Of a DNA stretch of 64,000 nt, positions 34,477 to 45,124 are shown in pieces. Each line of letters begins with the position of its first letter. Position 1 is the stretch's first letter. A model generated the notes under the pieces. That model ran no database searches. It saw only the letters and a program-made list of their open reading frames with translations, and was not told the DNA's origin. The DNA comes from Casuarina equisetifolia (Eukaryota; Streptophyta; Magnoliopsida; Fagales; Casuarinaceae): NCBI GenBank assembly GCA_028551475.1, contig CM052359.1:2605583-2669582 (forward strand), written 5' to 3'. The position numbers were made by a program, and so were the translations under genes.

Positions 34477-36197
34477 CTAATTTTCAGCTTTTTCGTCATC
34501 ATCTACTTCCATATCTTTGGCACTCTCGCTTGCTACTGGACATTGAGATTCTCGGCCTTCTTGATCTGCTTCACTCTGTTCAACCTTCGCTTCCTCCTTT
34601 TCTTTCTTTTTCGATTTGAGGAATTCGATTAATCCCCGGAGCACTGCATTGGGATCCTCGTTCCTCATCAGCTCCTCTGCTACTTCGGCCGGAGTTACTT
34701 GGGCGGCTCCAATGGACTCCTCAATCTCTGAAAACAGTGCATGATCCTAAATCCCAAGATAATTAGCAGCCAGAGTTCTAAACCCACAGGGGGTGCAATA
34801 GGACATGAGAACGTGGACGTCCATGCGTCCCGGGCGTAACAGCGCTGAGTCGAGCTTTTCTTTGTGGTTGGTGGTGAAGACGATGATCCGCTCATCCCCA
34901 CAAGACGACCAGAGCCCATCGATAAAATTCAGCAGCCCAGACAAGGTCACCTACACCAATACATAAAAAGGGTAGAAAAAACAAATCAACGAGGCTAAAA
35001 AGACACAGAAAGCAGATTCTCGCAGCCGTGTGTGATCGACGATGATGCTCATAAGACACAGAAAGCAACCCTGCTAATTTCCAGTCTGGGTGCGCTTTTG
35101 GGTTGAAGATAACACCCATGGCAGCTTGGTCAGGACGAACCACAGATCGAAAGTACATAAAGAAACCAGATCTACGAAACTAGAGAACTAACCTGATTTT
35201 GTCGGAAATCCTCTGGAGATGACGCTGATGCTTTTGCCATTCGGTCCTGAAACTCGATGCTACAATCGATGTCTTCCACCACCAAAATCGATCTGTTGGC
35301 CATTGAAATGAGCAGTTTCCTAAGCTCCGAGTTGCCTCGAAGATCCGTAAGCTCCAGATCATAGATATCGAAATGCAAATAGTTCGCCATTGCAGCAATC
35401 AAACTGGATTTCCCGGTGCCCGGGGAACCGTACAAGAAGTAGCCTCTCTTCCAAGCCTTCCCGACCCTCCGGTAGTACTCCTTCCTCTTCACGAACCTCT
35501 CCAGATCTTTCAAAATGAAGTTCTTGATCTCAGAGTCCATGGCGAGAGTTTCGAACGTCGCGGGGTGGTAAAGGTTCGTGGAGATCCATACGTCGGCGAG
35601 GCTCCCGTACATCCCATCCTCGTTGATGGTGAAGATCTTCAAGGCCTTGGTCTCTTGCTTCATAGACTTGGCTTCTTTTACAATGTACGGCAAGTAAGAC
35701 TTCAGCGCCATGTCCTTGTGCTTCCTGTGGAAACTAAGCTCGAAGGATCGAACCTCGGAGCGGAGCGTGGAATTGATGTCTCGCGGGTTGTCGACGTACT
35801 TGGACTCAACTTGTTGACACATCAAAAACCATTTGAACTTAGCCCCGTCGAAGACATCCGATATCTCCTCATTCCTATCTATGGTGATCGTAAAGTTATC
35901 TTCTTTGTCGGATTTACTGACCTTGAATCGGTGCATGTTGGGAGAGATTTTGTTTCCCAAGTAAATCTCCGCAGCCTCGTAGATTTCATTGTTGACAAGG
36001 CCATCAAACTCGTCGATGACGATGGTGACTTGGGACGAGAAGCGATTGAAAAAGCTTCGAATGCCAAAGGAGAGGTATTCTTGTAACTCAGGGGGGAGGA
36101 TGTCACGGGCCACTGACCGAGCGACCATGGCAGCAGCGGCCAAGGAGGCTGCTGCTGAGAGAACGGTCTTTGCTGTGGCCAGTTTTGAGTCGGCCAT
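34477..36197 (-). CDS. AAA-ATPase copy 7, C-terminus cut by a nonsense codon
   Basis: Exon 1 is 36197-35193 (335 residues, MADSKLATAKTVLSAAA) and exon 2 starts at 34950, with a short 242-nt GT-AG intron. The frame is open to a TAG at 34747-34749, where all other copies have Lys (GIKD). It would give about 402 residues: the anchor, AAA-associated domain and AAA core through LLRPGRMD and YLGI, but no C-terminal lid region. The downstream frame continues open to 34477 with the usual KKKEKEEAK tail, so this stop is the only lesion. Walker A reads GSPGTGKS (Ser for the usual second-position Pro), still compatible with nucleotide binding. It is either a young pseudogene or a truncated protein. Confidence 0.75.
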
Positions 36198-36267
36198 GGC
36201 GTTTCAACTAGGTTGTGGGGATCGGTGATTTTGTTTTCTTAAGACAATTGCGGATGAAAAATCCTAA

Positions 36268-36273
36268 TTTATA
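36268..36273 (-). promoter_or_regulatory. TATA box of AAA copy 7
   Basis: TATAAA on the minus strand about 71 nt upstream of the ATG at 36197, in the block shared with copy 6. Confidence 0.5.
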
Positions 36274-36337
36274 AGGAAGGTCAACGAAAATGCAACTTAA
36301 GAGAAGCATCCTGAGTTCTTCCTCCCCACCGTCTAGG

Positions 36338-36343
36338 TTGACC
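36338..36343. promoter_or_regulatory. W-box (TTGACC) upstream of AAA copy 7
   Basis: TTGACC about 140 nt upstream of the start codon, in the same relative place as in copies 6 and 8. Confidence 0.35.
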
Positions 36344-38433
36344 TAGTCAGAACCCGTGCCTTGGGGACCAAGAAAGGAACACGAAGTCCATGAGTAAGAC
36401 ACAGAATAAGTGGAGAAAGAATCTGTTCCTATACAGTTGGTAAATTTAGATGAGAAACACAAGGTAGAAATGTTGTCTCCAATCTCTATGGACTCTGCTG
36501 GCGCCAAGCTAACATAAGATAAAGCCATCAACTGTGTTTAAATTAACAAAGTTTTTCTGCCTCATTTAGCATGAAATTTTTTGCGTCAGCAGAACATGTT
36601 GTCTCCATCTTGGAGTTAGATTTTGTAGAAAATAGTTCATATTTAACTTAAAATCTTAATACATTAATTGGAGAAATCAATATATTTAAAAATTATTTTT
36701 TAATTTTTTTATGTTTTTTGTGTGAAACTTTAGCACACTCTCATTTTTAGCATGAGATAACACTTTCAATAATTTTTTTCATCTATTATAGGGAATAAAA
36801 TATTTAATTTAAATTTTTAATGAACTTCTTAATAATGTGGAATGAGAACATCCATCCCACAATGCACTTTCTTACCACAAGGTGGATGTAAACATCTACA
36901 TTGGGATTTTTTTTTTTTTTTGCATGAATTTAAGGAAGAACCTGAGCTTTAATGCTAAATTAAATTTTCTAAGAAATGGGCTATGTTCAACTTAAGACTT
37001 TGAATATATTAAGTAAATAAATAAATAAATTATTTTTTAACTTTTTATATTTTTCATGTGGGGCTTAACATGTCCCTTTTCTCCAAACACAAGGCAATGC
37101 TTCGTGTTGGAATTTTTATCTATAAATAAATTGGTGAAAAATTGAACTTATATTCTAAATAAACTCTTTAGCAATATTGAAGTGGACACCTATGCAACTA
37201 TACATTGGAATAACCTAGTTGTTTAAGATTAAGCGTATTCCTACTCTCTGCCATTGCAGACAAAGAAATCTTGAAATCCTGTTTGTAGACATCTCGACTT
37301 TTGGTGAACTTTAGGGGCCTGCTGTTGACTGAGTTTCATGTTGGCTATTGTCCACGGACGTCTGGTGCTCCTTTACTCGACGAAAACTAAGCACCAGCGG
37401 TCGAAGATGGACTGAGTACCTTTTTTTTTTTTTTTTTATCGATAACTCATAAGATTTGATAATACATATTAAAAAAAAAATAGAGCAGAATTATAAAACG
37501 AAAAAATGAAAAAAAAAATAAAAAAAAATTGAATTGTTTTTCAAGCTTATCTCTCACCTTTTCCCTCCCTCCCCCTTTTCTTTAGATCTAGACCTTCAGT
37601 TCTTCTTTTCTTTCTAAAGGTCCTCAGTTCAGGCCTACCGAAAAAGTAACTCTAAACCCTTCATAGAATTGCACTGCGGACCAGGGTTGGTCCTAACAGA
37701 GAGCCTTTTACTGTACTTGCACTTGGGTCAATGGGAAAATGCTCAATCTACAACACCATGTGCTATAAGCCTCAGTGGGTTCATGTTGTGTCTCTGTTTA
37801 CAAGAGATTGGTCCTTGTGCTTTAAGGGTAAGCGTCAAGCTTGCTAAAAATAAAAGTCTTAAATTCAAAAGATATGATTATTGATTAATATTTAAATATA
37901 AAATACTCTTTAAGTTTAAGAGTTAATTATTGAATTAAATTCTGTACTTATTTTTGATATAGTATTAAAGTTTAAATTAATTTATTATAATTTTATTTAA
38001 TTTTCATTTCTTAAAATATTCTTGAGATAAAAAAAAGTATTCATTTTACCTCATTTAAGCATAAGCTTAAAGTATATTTAGTGTAAAAAAAAAATGTTGG
38101 TGACAGAAGAACTCTTATTCAACTAATATGCTCAGTTTACAAAAAGAACTCCTTTTTAACGGAATTTGGCTCCGCCATCATCTTGTTTCTTCAACCTGCT
38201 TTTCAATTCTTGAAGTAGCCATAAAGCTTCAAACGCAAGCTTTTAAAGCAATTCGACTGAACAAACTGTGCACACTGAGCTCTAGTCGTCCCTAACCCGA
38301 AAGTCCTCGCGGTATATTTATGTACGGACTACCTTTTCCATAGCCTGAACTGGTCAGGTGGGTTTTATCAGCAAGAAGAGCACGAGAAAGTGTTGAGTAG
38401 TACAAAATATTAAGTTTTCATCCTTGAAATCAT

Positions 38434-40754
38434 CTAATTTTCAGCTTTTTTGCCATTATCTACTTCCTCATCTTTTGCACTCTTACTTGGAAGTGGGCAT
38501 TGAGTTTCTCCGCCTTCTTGATCTGCTCCACTCTGTTCAACCTTCGCTTCCTCCTTTTCTTTCCTTTTCATTTTGAGGAATTTGATTAATCCCCGGAGCA
38601 CTGCATCGGGGTCCTCGTTCCTCATGAGCACCTCCGCTACTTCGGCCGGAGTTACTTGGGCGGCTCCAATGGACTCCTCAATCTCTGCAAACAGAGCATG
38701 ATCCTTAATCCCGAGATAATTAGCAGCCAGAGTTCTAAATCCACAGGGGGTGCAATAGGACATGAGAACGTGGACGTCCATGCGTCCCGGGCGTAACAGT
38801 GCTGGGTCGAGCTTCTCTTTGTGGTTGGTGGTGAAGACGATGATCCGCTCATCCCCACAAGACGACCAGAGCCCATCGATAAAATTCAGCAGCCCAGACA
38901 ACGTCATCTACGCCAATACAAAAAAAAGGTGGAAAAGAGACAAAGCTTCATCACCATGTGATTACAGTGCAGAAAAAACAAATCAACAAGGCCATAAAGT
39001 ATTGGTTTTCCACGGGTTTCACTGACGAAGAACGCTGAGTGATGGATGATGATGGTAATAAGACACAGAAAGCAGACGCCATGCCGATTTCCAGGCTGGG
39101 AACATTTTGGGTTGAAGATATCAAAGCTGTGGCGCATGGTAGCTTGCTCTTTCCACCTCAGATGGGGACCTTAGGTCGCCCTCATCAATGATGTCACAGG
39201 ATCAATGACTCTCTTAAACTATTTTTAGATATAAGTAAATTATTAACTAGATTTAAGCGTGATTCCTTTCATATTACTTATCCCTAAAACTTATATCCAA
39301 TTCTCTGTTCATGTTTTTTTTAGATCAAAACAAGATCCCTGTCACATTTAACAGATTCGACAAGTTTGCATCTGGGATTTTGACAGGAAAGTATTCAATT
39401 TCTAGATACTATCTTGTTTTCAGTCCGTTTCCTGCATGCTTGAGGCCTGCCATGTAAAATTGGATTGGGTCCTAAGTTTATCCAACTCCGAAAGCAGAGA
39501 CAAACTAAACTAGAAAGATGGATAAACAGACCATTATGGCAGAAAAAGGAGAAATCTTTGCTATATCAATTGTACTGGTGATATATGATTGAGATCAACT
39601 TTTGCCTTTTCATTTCCGGAAACCTTTTTCCCGATTACTCTTTTAAGGGCTTCCAGATTAGAAACAGGAAAGGACGAAACACGAATCCGTAACTACAAAA
39701 AGAAAGCAGATCTAGTAAGCTAGTAGAGACTGACCTGATTTTGTTCGGAATCCTTTGAAGATGGCGTGGGTTTTCTTGCCATTCGGTCCTGAAACTCAAT
39801 GCTGCAATCAATATCCTCCACCACCAAAATCGACCTGTTCGCCATTGAAATGAGCACTCTCCTAAGCTCCGAGTTGCGCTGAAGCTCCGTAAGCTCCAGA
39901 TCATAGATATCGAAATGCAAATAGTTCGCCATTGCAGCAATCAAGCTGGATTTCCCAGTGCCCGGAGGACCATGCAAGAAGTACCCTCTCTTCCAAGCCT
40001 TCCCGACCCTCCGGTAGTACTCCTTCCTCTTCACGAACCTCTCCAGATCTTTCAAAATGAAGTTCTTGATCTCGGAGTCCATGGCGAGAGTTTCGAACGT
40101 CGCGGGGTGGTCAAGGTTCGTGGAGGACCACACGTCGGCAAGCCTCCCGTACATCCTGTCCTCGTTCATGGTAAAGATCTTTAAGGCCTTGGTCTCCTGC
40201 TTCATAGACTTGGCTTCTTTTACAATGTACGGCAAGTAAGACTTCAACGCCATGTCCTTGTGCTTCCGGTGGAAACTAAGCTCGAAGGATCGGACCTCGG
40301 AACGGAGCGTGGAGTTGAGGTCGCGTGGGTTGTGGAAGTTCTTGGACTCAACTGGGCGACACACCAAAACCCATTTGAACTTAACCCCATCAAAGACGTC
40401 CAAGATCTCTTCGTTCCCATCCATGGTGGTCCTAAGGTGTCGTTCTTTGTCGGGCTTACTGACCTTGAGTCTGCGCGTGTTGGGGGAGACTTTGCTGCCG
40501 AGGTAAATCTCGGCGGCCACGTAGATTTGGTTGCTGACGAGGCCATCAAACTCGTCGACGACGATGGTAATCTGGGACGAGAAGCGATTGAAAAAGCTTC
40601 GGATGCCAAAGGAGAGGTATTCATGGAACTCTGGAGGCAGAAACTCACGGGTCATCGACCGAGCGACCATGACGGCGGCGGCCACGGAGGCTGCCGTGGA
40701 GAAAAAAGTCTTTGCTGTAGCCAGTTTTGCTTCAACAGAAGATGAGTCGGCCAT
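38434..40754 (-). CDS. AAA-ATPase copy 8, HSR4/OM66-like, intact coding region
   Basis: Exon 1 is 40754-39735 (340 residues) and exon 2 is 38907-38434 (157 residues), joined over an 827-nt GT-AG intron to give 497 residues. There is a hydrophobic N-terminal anchor (about 13-33), the AAA-associated domain (about 40-135), Walker A GPPGTGKS at 262-269, Walker B ILVVEDID at 309-316, then sensor-1 FTTNHK and LLRPGRMD in exon 2, and a charged Lys/Glu-rich tail ending EVDNGKKAEN. The first exon-2 codon is ATG where other copies have GTG, giving MTLSGLL in place of VTLSGLL. It is the only complete reading frame in the copy 3-8 subgroup. However, the TATA-bearing promoter block of copies 6 and 7 is missing upstream. 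Confidence 0.88.
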
Positions 40755-40889
40755 GGCGGTTCAGCTGGATCCTGGGTGGTGGTGAGTTTTTGTTTTTCTC
40801 AAGACAAATGGGAGCAGATGAGTCCAACGAAAATGCGAATTTGCAGAGAAGCAACCTGGGTTCGTCCTTCGGGAGTTGGTAGTCTATTG

Positions 40890-40895
40890 TTGACC
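40890..40895. promoter_or_regulatory. W-box (TTGACC) upstream of AAA copy 8
   Basis: TTGACC about 136 nt upstream of the start codon, retained although the nearby TATA block is lost. Confidence 0.35.
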
Positions 40896-41331
40896 TTGTA
40901 GACTTTGAATTTTTATTTTTTTTTGTCGATATTTTCTAAAATTTCCATGAACGACAAAGAAAGTAGACGGCAGTGAATGAAGACCTTTAGCAATTTAATA
41001 AGATGTTGATCCAAAGACCAGAACCCGTGCCTTGCGCACCATGAGAGGAGCTCTTGAGGCTCGGGGTTTCTTGATTATGACAGAGTAGACTAGGGGAAGG
41101 AATCTGGCTAATAAGCCATGCTAGTATTAATTAAAGAAAAAAGCAAAGCAGTCTGCAATCTCTCTGGTACTCTCTGTGTTTGGACCTAAAATAAGATAAA
41201 GCCACGGTCTTGGTTTAAAGAACAGGGTTTTTGTACATAATTTAGTGAGCTACTCTTTGCCCTGGGTAGAACGTGGAGTTGGGGTTCACCATCTTTCCAC
41301 TTGGGTAATAACCATGTTCTCCAAGAGTGTA

Positions 41332-41689
41332 CACTTTCTTGCAGTTGCAGACATGGGTGTGGAAATTTTTAGGTACTTTTTGTGGACATCTTACCTTTTG
41401 ATCAACTTGAGGGGCCTACTGTCGATGACTAACACTGTCGTGTTAGTGTTCTATGGACGTCTGGTCAATGCCTTGGTCGTTCTTCAATTCTTGTTTGTTG
41501 AAGCTCTGAACACTTTCTTGCAGTTGCAGACATGGGTGTGGAAATTTTGAGGTACTTTTTGTGGACATCTTAACTTTTGATCAACTTGAGGGGCCTACTG
41601 TCGATGACTAACACTGTTGTGTTAGTGTTCCATGGACGTCTGGTCAATGCCTGGGTCGTTCTTCAATTCTTGTTTGTTGAAGCCCTGAA
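41332..41689. repeat. 179-bp tandem duplication (two copies)
   Basis: Copies start with cactttcttgcagttgcag at 41332 and 41511 and differ at only a handful of positions, so the duplication is recent. Confidence 0.85.
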
Positions 41690-43189
41690 TTTCTTTTGTG
41701 CCTTGTTCTGCAAGTCATGACCAGGTCTATGCAAGAATATTGGGAAAGGAGGTTTGTGCAGGTGAGGCAGTCGATAGATGCTTACTTTATTTGACCGAGG
41801 AATAGCTTCAAGTTCGATCAAGTACTCTCTTTGATCCCCCCAACCTAAAAGTACATGCAAAATACTTAACACTTTTTTCAATCTTATCTCGTTCCTTCTT
41901 CCCTTTTCTCTTCGGTTTTCTACTTCGGTTCTTCATCTTCACTTTTTGAAAGTCCCTAGTCCAGGCCTGTGTGAGCAGGATCTGTAGACCTTTCATAGAA
42001 TTGGACCCCATTCGGCTATAGGACTAGCTTTGGGCCTACCTGAGAGCCTTGTGCTGTTTTCATTCTCTGTGGCTACGTTTCTTTGAACATGTGGTTGGGT
42101 CCATAGGAGGTACAACGCCATGTGCTATGATGTTTTTTGTTACAAGAGATTGGCCCTTTTGACTTTAGTGTGGGTACCAAGCCGAATAAGATGATCAGGT
42201 ATGATATCAAGTCTGGCCTCGAACATGCGAGGCAGCAAGCATTGCTAATGTCGCTGAAACTGAGAGAAATCAAATCCTGGCGGGTCGATTGAGTCAACAA
42301 TCAGTTGATTAATATCCATCTGCAGTGGAAGAGAAAGGAGGTGAAGTCCAATAAACTTTGTCTATCTTTGTGACAAAGATTCTCTCAGCGTGTTTTTATT
42401 TCTCTATGCTTGAAAAGCAACAGTCTGAATTCCAAAACTGTTCTTGAGTTCAATTAAATTCTCAAAAGTATGTTTTTAGAAGACTTGTCCTACTTATCTT
42501 TGTAAAAGTTCGTGATCTGGTTTCTTAACATTAAAAGTTCATTTGTTTTTTAAGGCCAACTTGTAAAGGAGAAAACAATGTATTTTTCATAGCAAGTTAT
42601 AAAATTATATGTATTTTATTACTTCTTTGTAATTATATTAAAAGAGTTAATGACTTAATTCATAAGTTAGTTAAAAAGTTGAATGATTCTATTTTAATCT
42701 ATTTTTTTTTCTTAAGATCTTATTTTTTAATGAGAGACTTTCATTTGCATGTACTCTTTTGCATACTAAATATCACTAGGCTTAACATCTCATAAATTGA
42801 AATAAATTCAACTTAAACTCTGAGATTAAATTTGAAGATTTGAAAACCCAATTTAAAAGCTAACATTAAAGTTAGAGGAGTAATTCTTTCATTTAACTTT
42901 ACCATAAAAAGTTACATATTTGATATGAGATTTTCATCTTATAAACACAAATGTAATGTTCATGAGTGACATAAGAATAATGTCATGCACCTAAACCAAA
43001 CCAATTTACTACGTTCTTATTCACTTCAACCTTGAGCTTTGAGGAAAAAGTTCAACCGCTTAGCTTTCATTCTCTTAAGGAGAAGCTTGGCTTATTTTTG
43101 GACAAGGAGCTACCTGTACCGATCAACGGTGAAACCACCGGTTGTAGTCCTTTACCCGCGCATTAACATGCTTTTGTTATTAGTGCCAA

Positions 43190-43400
43190 TCATTACGCCT
43201 TTTGGCTCCGGCATCTTGTTGTTTCTTGGACCTGTTTGTTCACTTCTTATCGCCTCCATGCGGCTTAAAACGTATCTTTTTGGACAATTCATCTGAATCA
43301 GGTGAAAGCATCTCATAGCACTGAACACACTGGGCTTCACTCGACCCTTATCTGAATGTCCCCAAAGGTATATTTGTGTACGGACTACTCTAGATTTATC
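43190..43400. other. Remnant of AAA array spacer
   Basis: Words such as ttttggctcc, catcttgtttctt-like, cgcctccatgcggctt, gcactgaacacact and gtacggactac follow the same order as in the flanks at 34180-34390 and 38160-38340, which lead into AAA exon 2 there. Here no AAA sequence follows, so this marks the array edge or a lost copy. Confidence 0.55.
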
Positions 43401-44160
43401 TGCACGGAAAGCTTGTCAAAGTGTGCTAAAGCATGGACAGTCTGCTTGGTCCACTTCATGTGGTTCATTGCGCATTGTATGTGCATTATCATGACAGGCC
43501 TCACCACTCAAAGCTGTCGTCCCAGGTCTCATTTTTGGCTACTTTTAATCCATAATTGGGCATTATTGGCTCATCTATCAATCACATAAGTGGCACGGAC
43601 TACTCATTTCAGAATCCTCAAAAGGGCCCTTCCATTTCAATGCGTATCTAACCAAAAACCACAGATTCCACACAATGTGAGATACCCTACTTGGCACCTT
43701 AATCAGCCTTACTTCTAATCATAGTTGTCACAATTGGATGCCTTTCATGTCTTATCATGAACCACGGGAACTCGTTTCCAAACTTTTCGAATGGAGTGAT
43801 CATAAGCTAGATGACTAAAAGGGTTTTCTTAGTGTTTTGTTCTTCAGATTTACAGGTCATAAACTTGTGATTGGATCACCATTTTTAAGTTTGTAATCGG
43901 AGAAAATTCCTATCATTAACAATGCAAATAACTTTTTAAACAAAAATTATGCCATGATGGTTAAACAAAACTATTTAGTTTCTTGAAAATATACCAAATT
44001 GCTGATGTTGTATATAATTTTTGTTAATATTTGGCTTGTATCTAACCTTGATAGTATACTTGCTTGTTATGCTTTTTATATGTAGATGTATTCTCTTATT
44101 TTATAAGTTAATTTAAGAAAGGAAATAAACTTTTTAACATAATAATCACACCCTAGGTTA

Positions 44161-44281
44161 TCTAAACCCTAGTAGCTTAGTGGCATCTGTTGGGAGAATA
44201 GGATTTAAGATCTCCCACTCTCAATAAATCCTTTAATGCCCCCACCCGGTTCCCTAGTAAGGAAAAAAGAAAAAAAATGAT
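44161..44281 (+). mobile_element. Probable SINE
   Basis: A 121-bp insert with a box-A-like TAGCTTAGTGG near its start, a weak box-B-like stretch, and an A-rich end. It is flanked by near-identical 11-bp repeats (ACCCTAGGTTA at 44150 and ACTCTAGGTTA at 44282). Confidence 0.42.
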
Positions 44282-45037
44282 ACTCTAGGTTAAAAATGAG
44301 GCAAAATTTCTTTTGTGAACTGATTTTTTTATGGGAAGCATTTTCTAGGGGGCATGCTAAAATCAAATATACCTTTCACATCATGGCCATACACTGGAAT
44401 ATTTTGTTCTTTATATGTCGAGATATTTCACTTTTTTATAAACTGGTTTTAAGGGAGAAAATATAACTTCTAACAATTTTCATTTGACCTTTTTAGTTAG
44501 ATTTTTTCTTTTTTGGTAGAAAAAATGATGATAAAATGACTCATTGATTTCATTTTTTCCCTTTTAAGTTTTACAGTGCTTATGTTTACCAGCTAAGGTG
44601 CGATACACAATACAACAAAAGCGACAAAATCAAAGAGAAGATTCCCTTCTTTACAACTATGTTGGTCCCGATTCAAAAACAAAAATGGTGCAACATGCAC
44701 AATACTATGTAGTGGAGCTGTCTTAACACCTGTGGCAGGCATATCAGCGTCACTAAAGCATCAAGCTTTTACTACTCGTACCTTAGTTGGAGTTGATTAG
44801 CCTGATCTAAACGCTTAAAAAATTTAAACTCATCTTTCTTTATTGCTTCAGCTAACCTGAACCTTGAAATCTCTTCTAGATAATGTCGTCCAGGGGACAT
44901 TATTGGCAGAGCGGTTATCTTTTACCAACGTGGATCTTGTAAACTGCGTTTAAGGATGCTCCTTAAGATGCTAAACAATTCAATAAAGATTGTACCTAAA
45001 GTCTCCTGTCTCATCCAAATGGTGTCTTCTATCTGGC

Positions 45038-45046
45038 TATAAAATA
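45038..45046 (+). promoter_or_regulatory. TATA box of the P450 gene
   Basis: TATAAAATA, about 85 nt upstream of the ATG at 45125, so a 5' leader of roughly 50-60 nt is expected. Confidence 0.55.
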
Positions 45047-45124
45047 TACACCACATGAGCACTACTTCACGGCCTCAGCATCTTCTATTTCTTCGATCGG
45101 TAGATAGGTTGAGGACAGGCAATA

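Larger units (their letters stand above)
36198..38433. other. Spacer between AAA copies 7 and 8
   Basis: This contains the copy 7 promoter and AT-rich spacer. The stretch 37550-38390 is related to 33780-34400 and to 41880-42150, so it is part of the duplicated unit. Long A and T runs occur at 36909-36921 and 37421-37438. No gene is recognised. Confidence 0.5.
40755..45037. other. Spacer between the AAA array and the P450 gene
   Basis: From the copy 8 start outward: promoter sequence, a 179-bp tandem duplication (41332-41689), spacer related to 33.8 and 37.6 kb, AT-rich DNA, a remnant of array spacer at about 43190-43400 with no AAA exon beside it, and a probable SINE at 44161-44281. I see no protein-coding gene in it. 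Confidence 0.55.

Noticed and set aside
44905-44945. Possible tRNA start (gcagagcggttatc)
   Set aside because: No cloverleaf or T-loop follows at the right distance.
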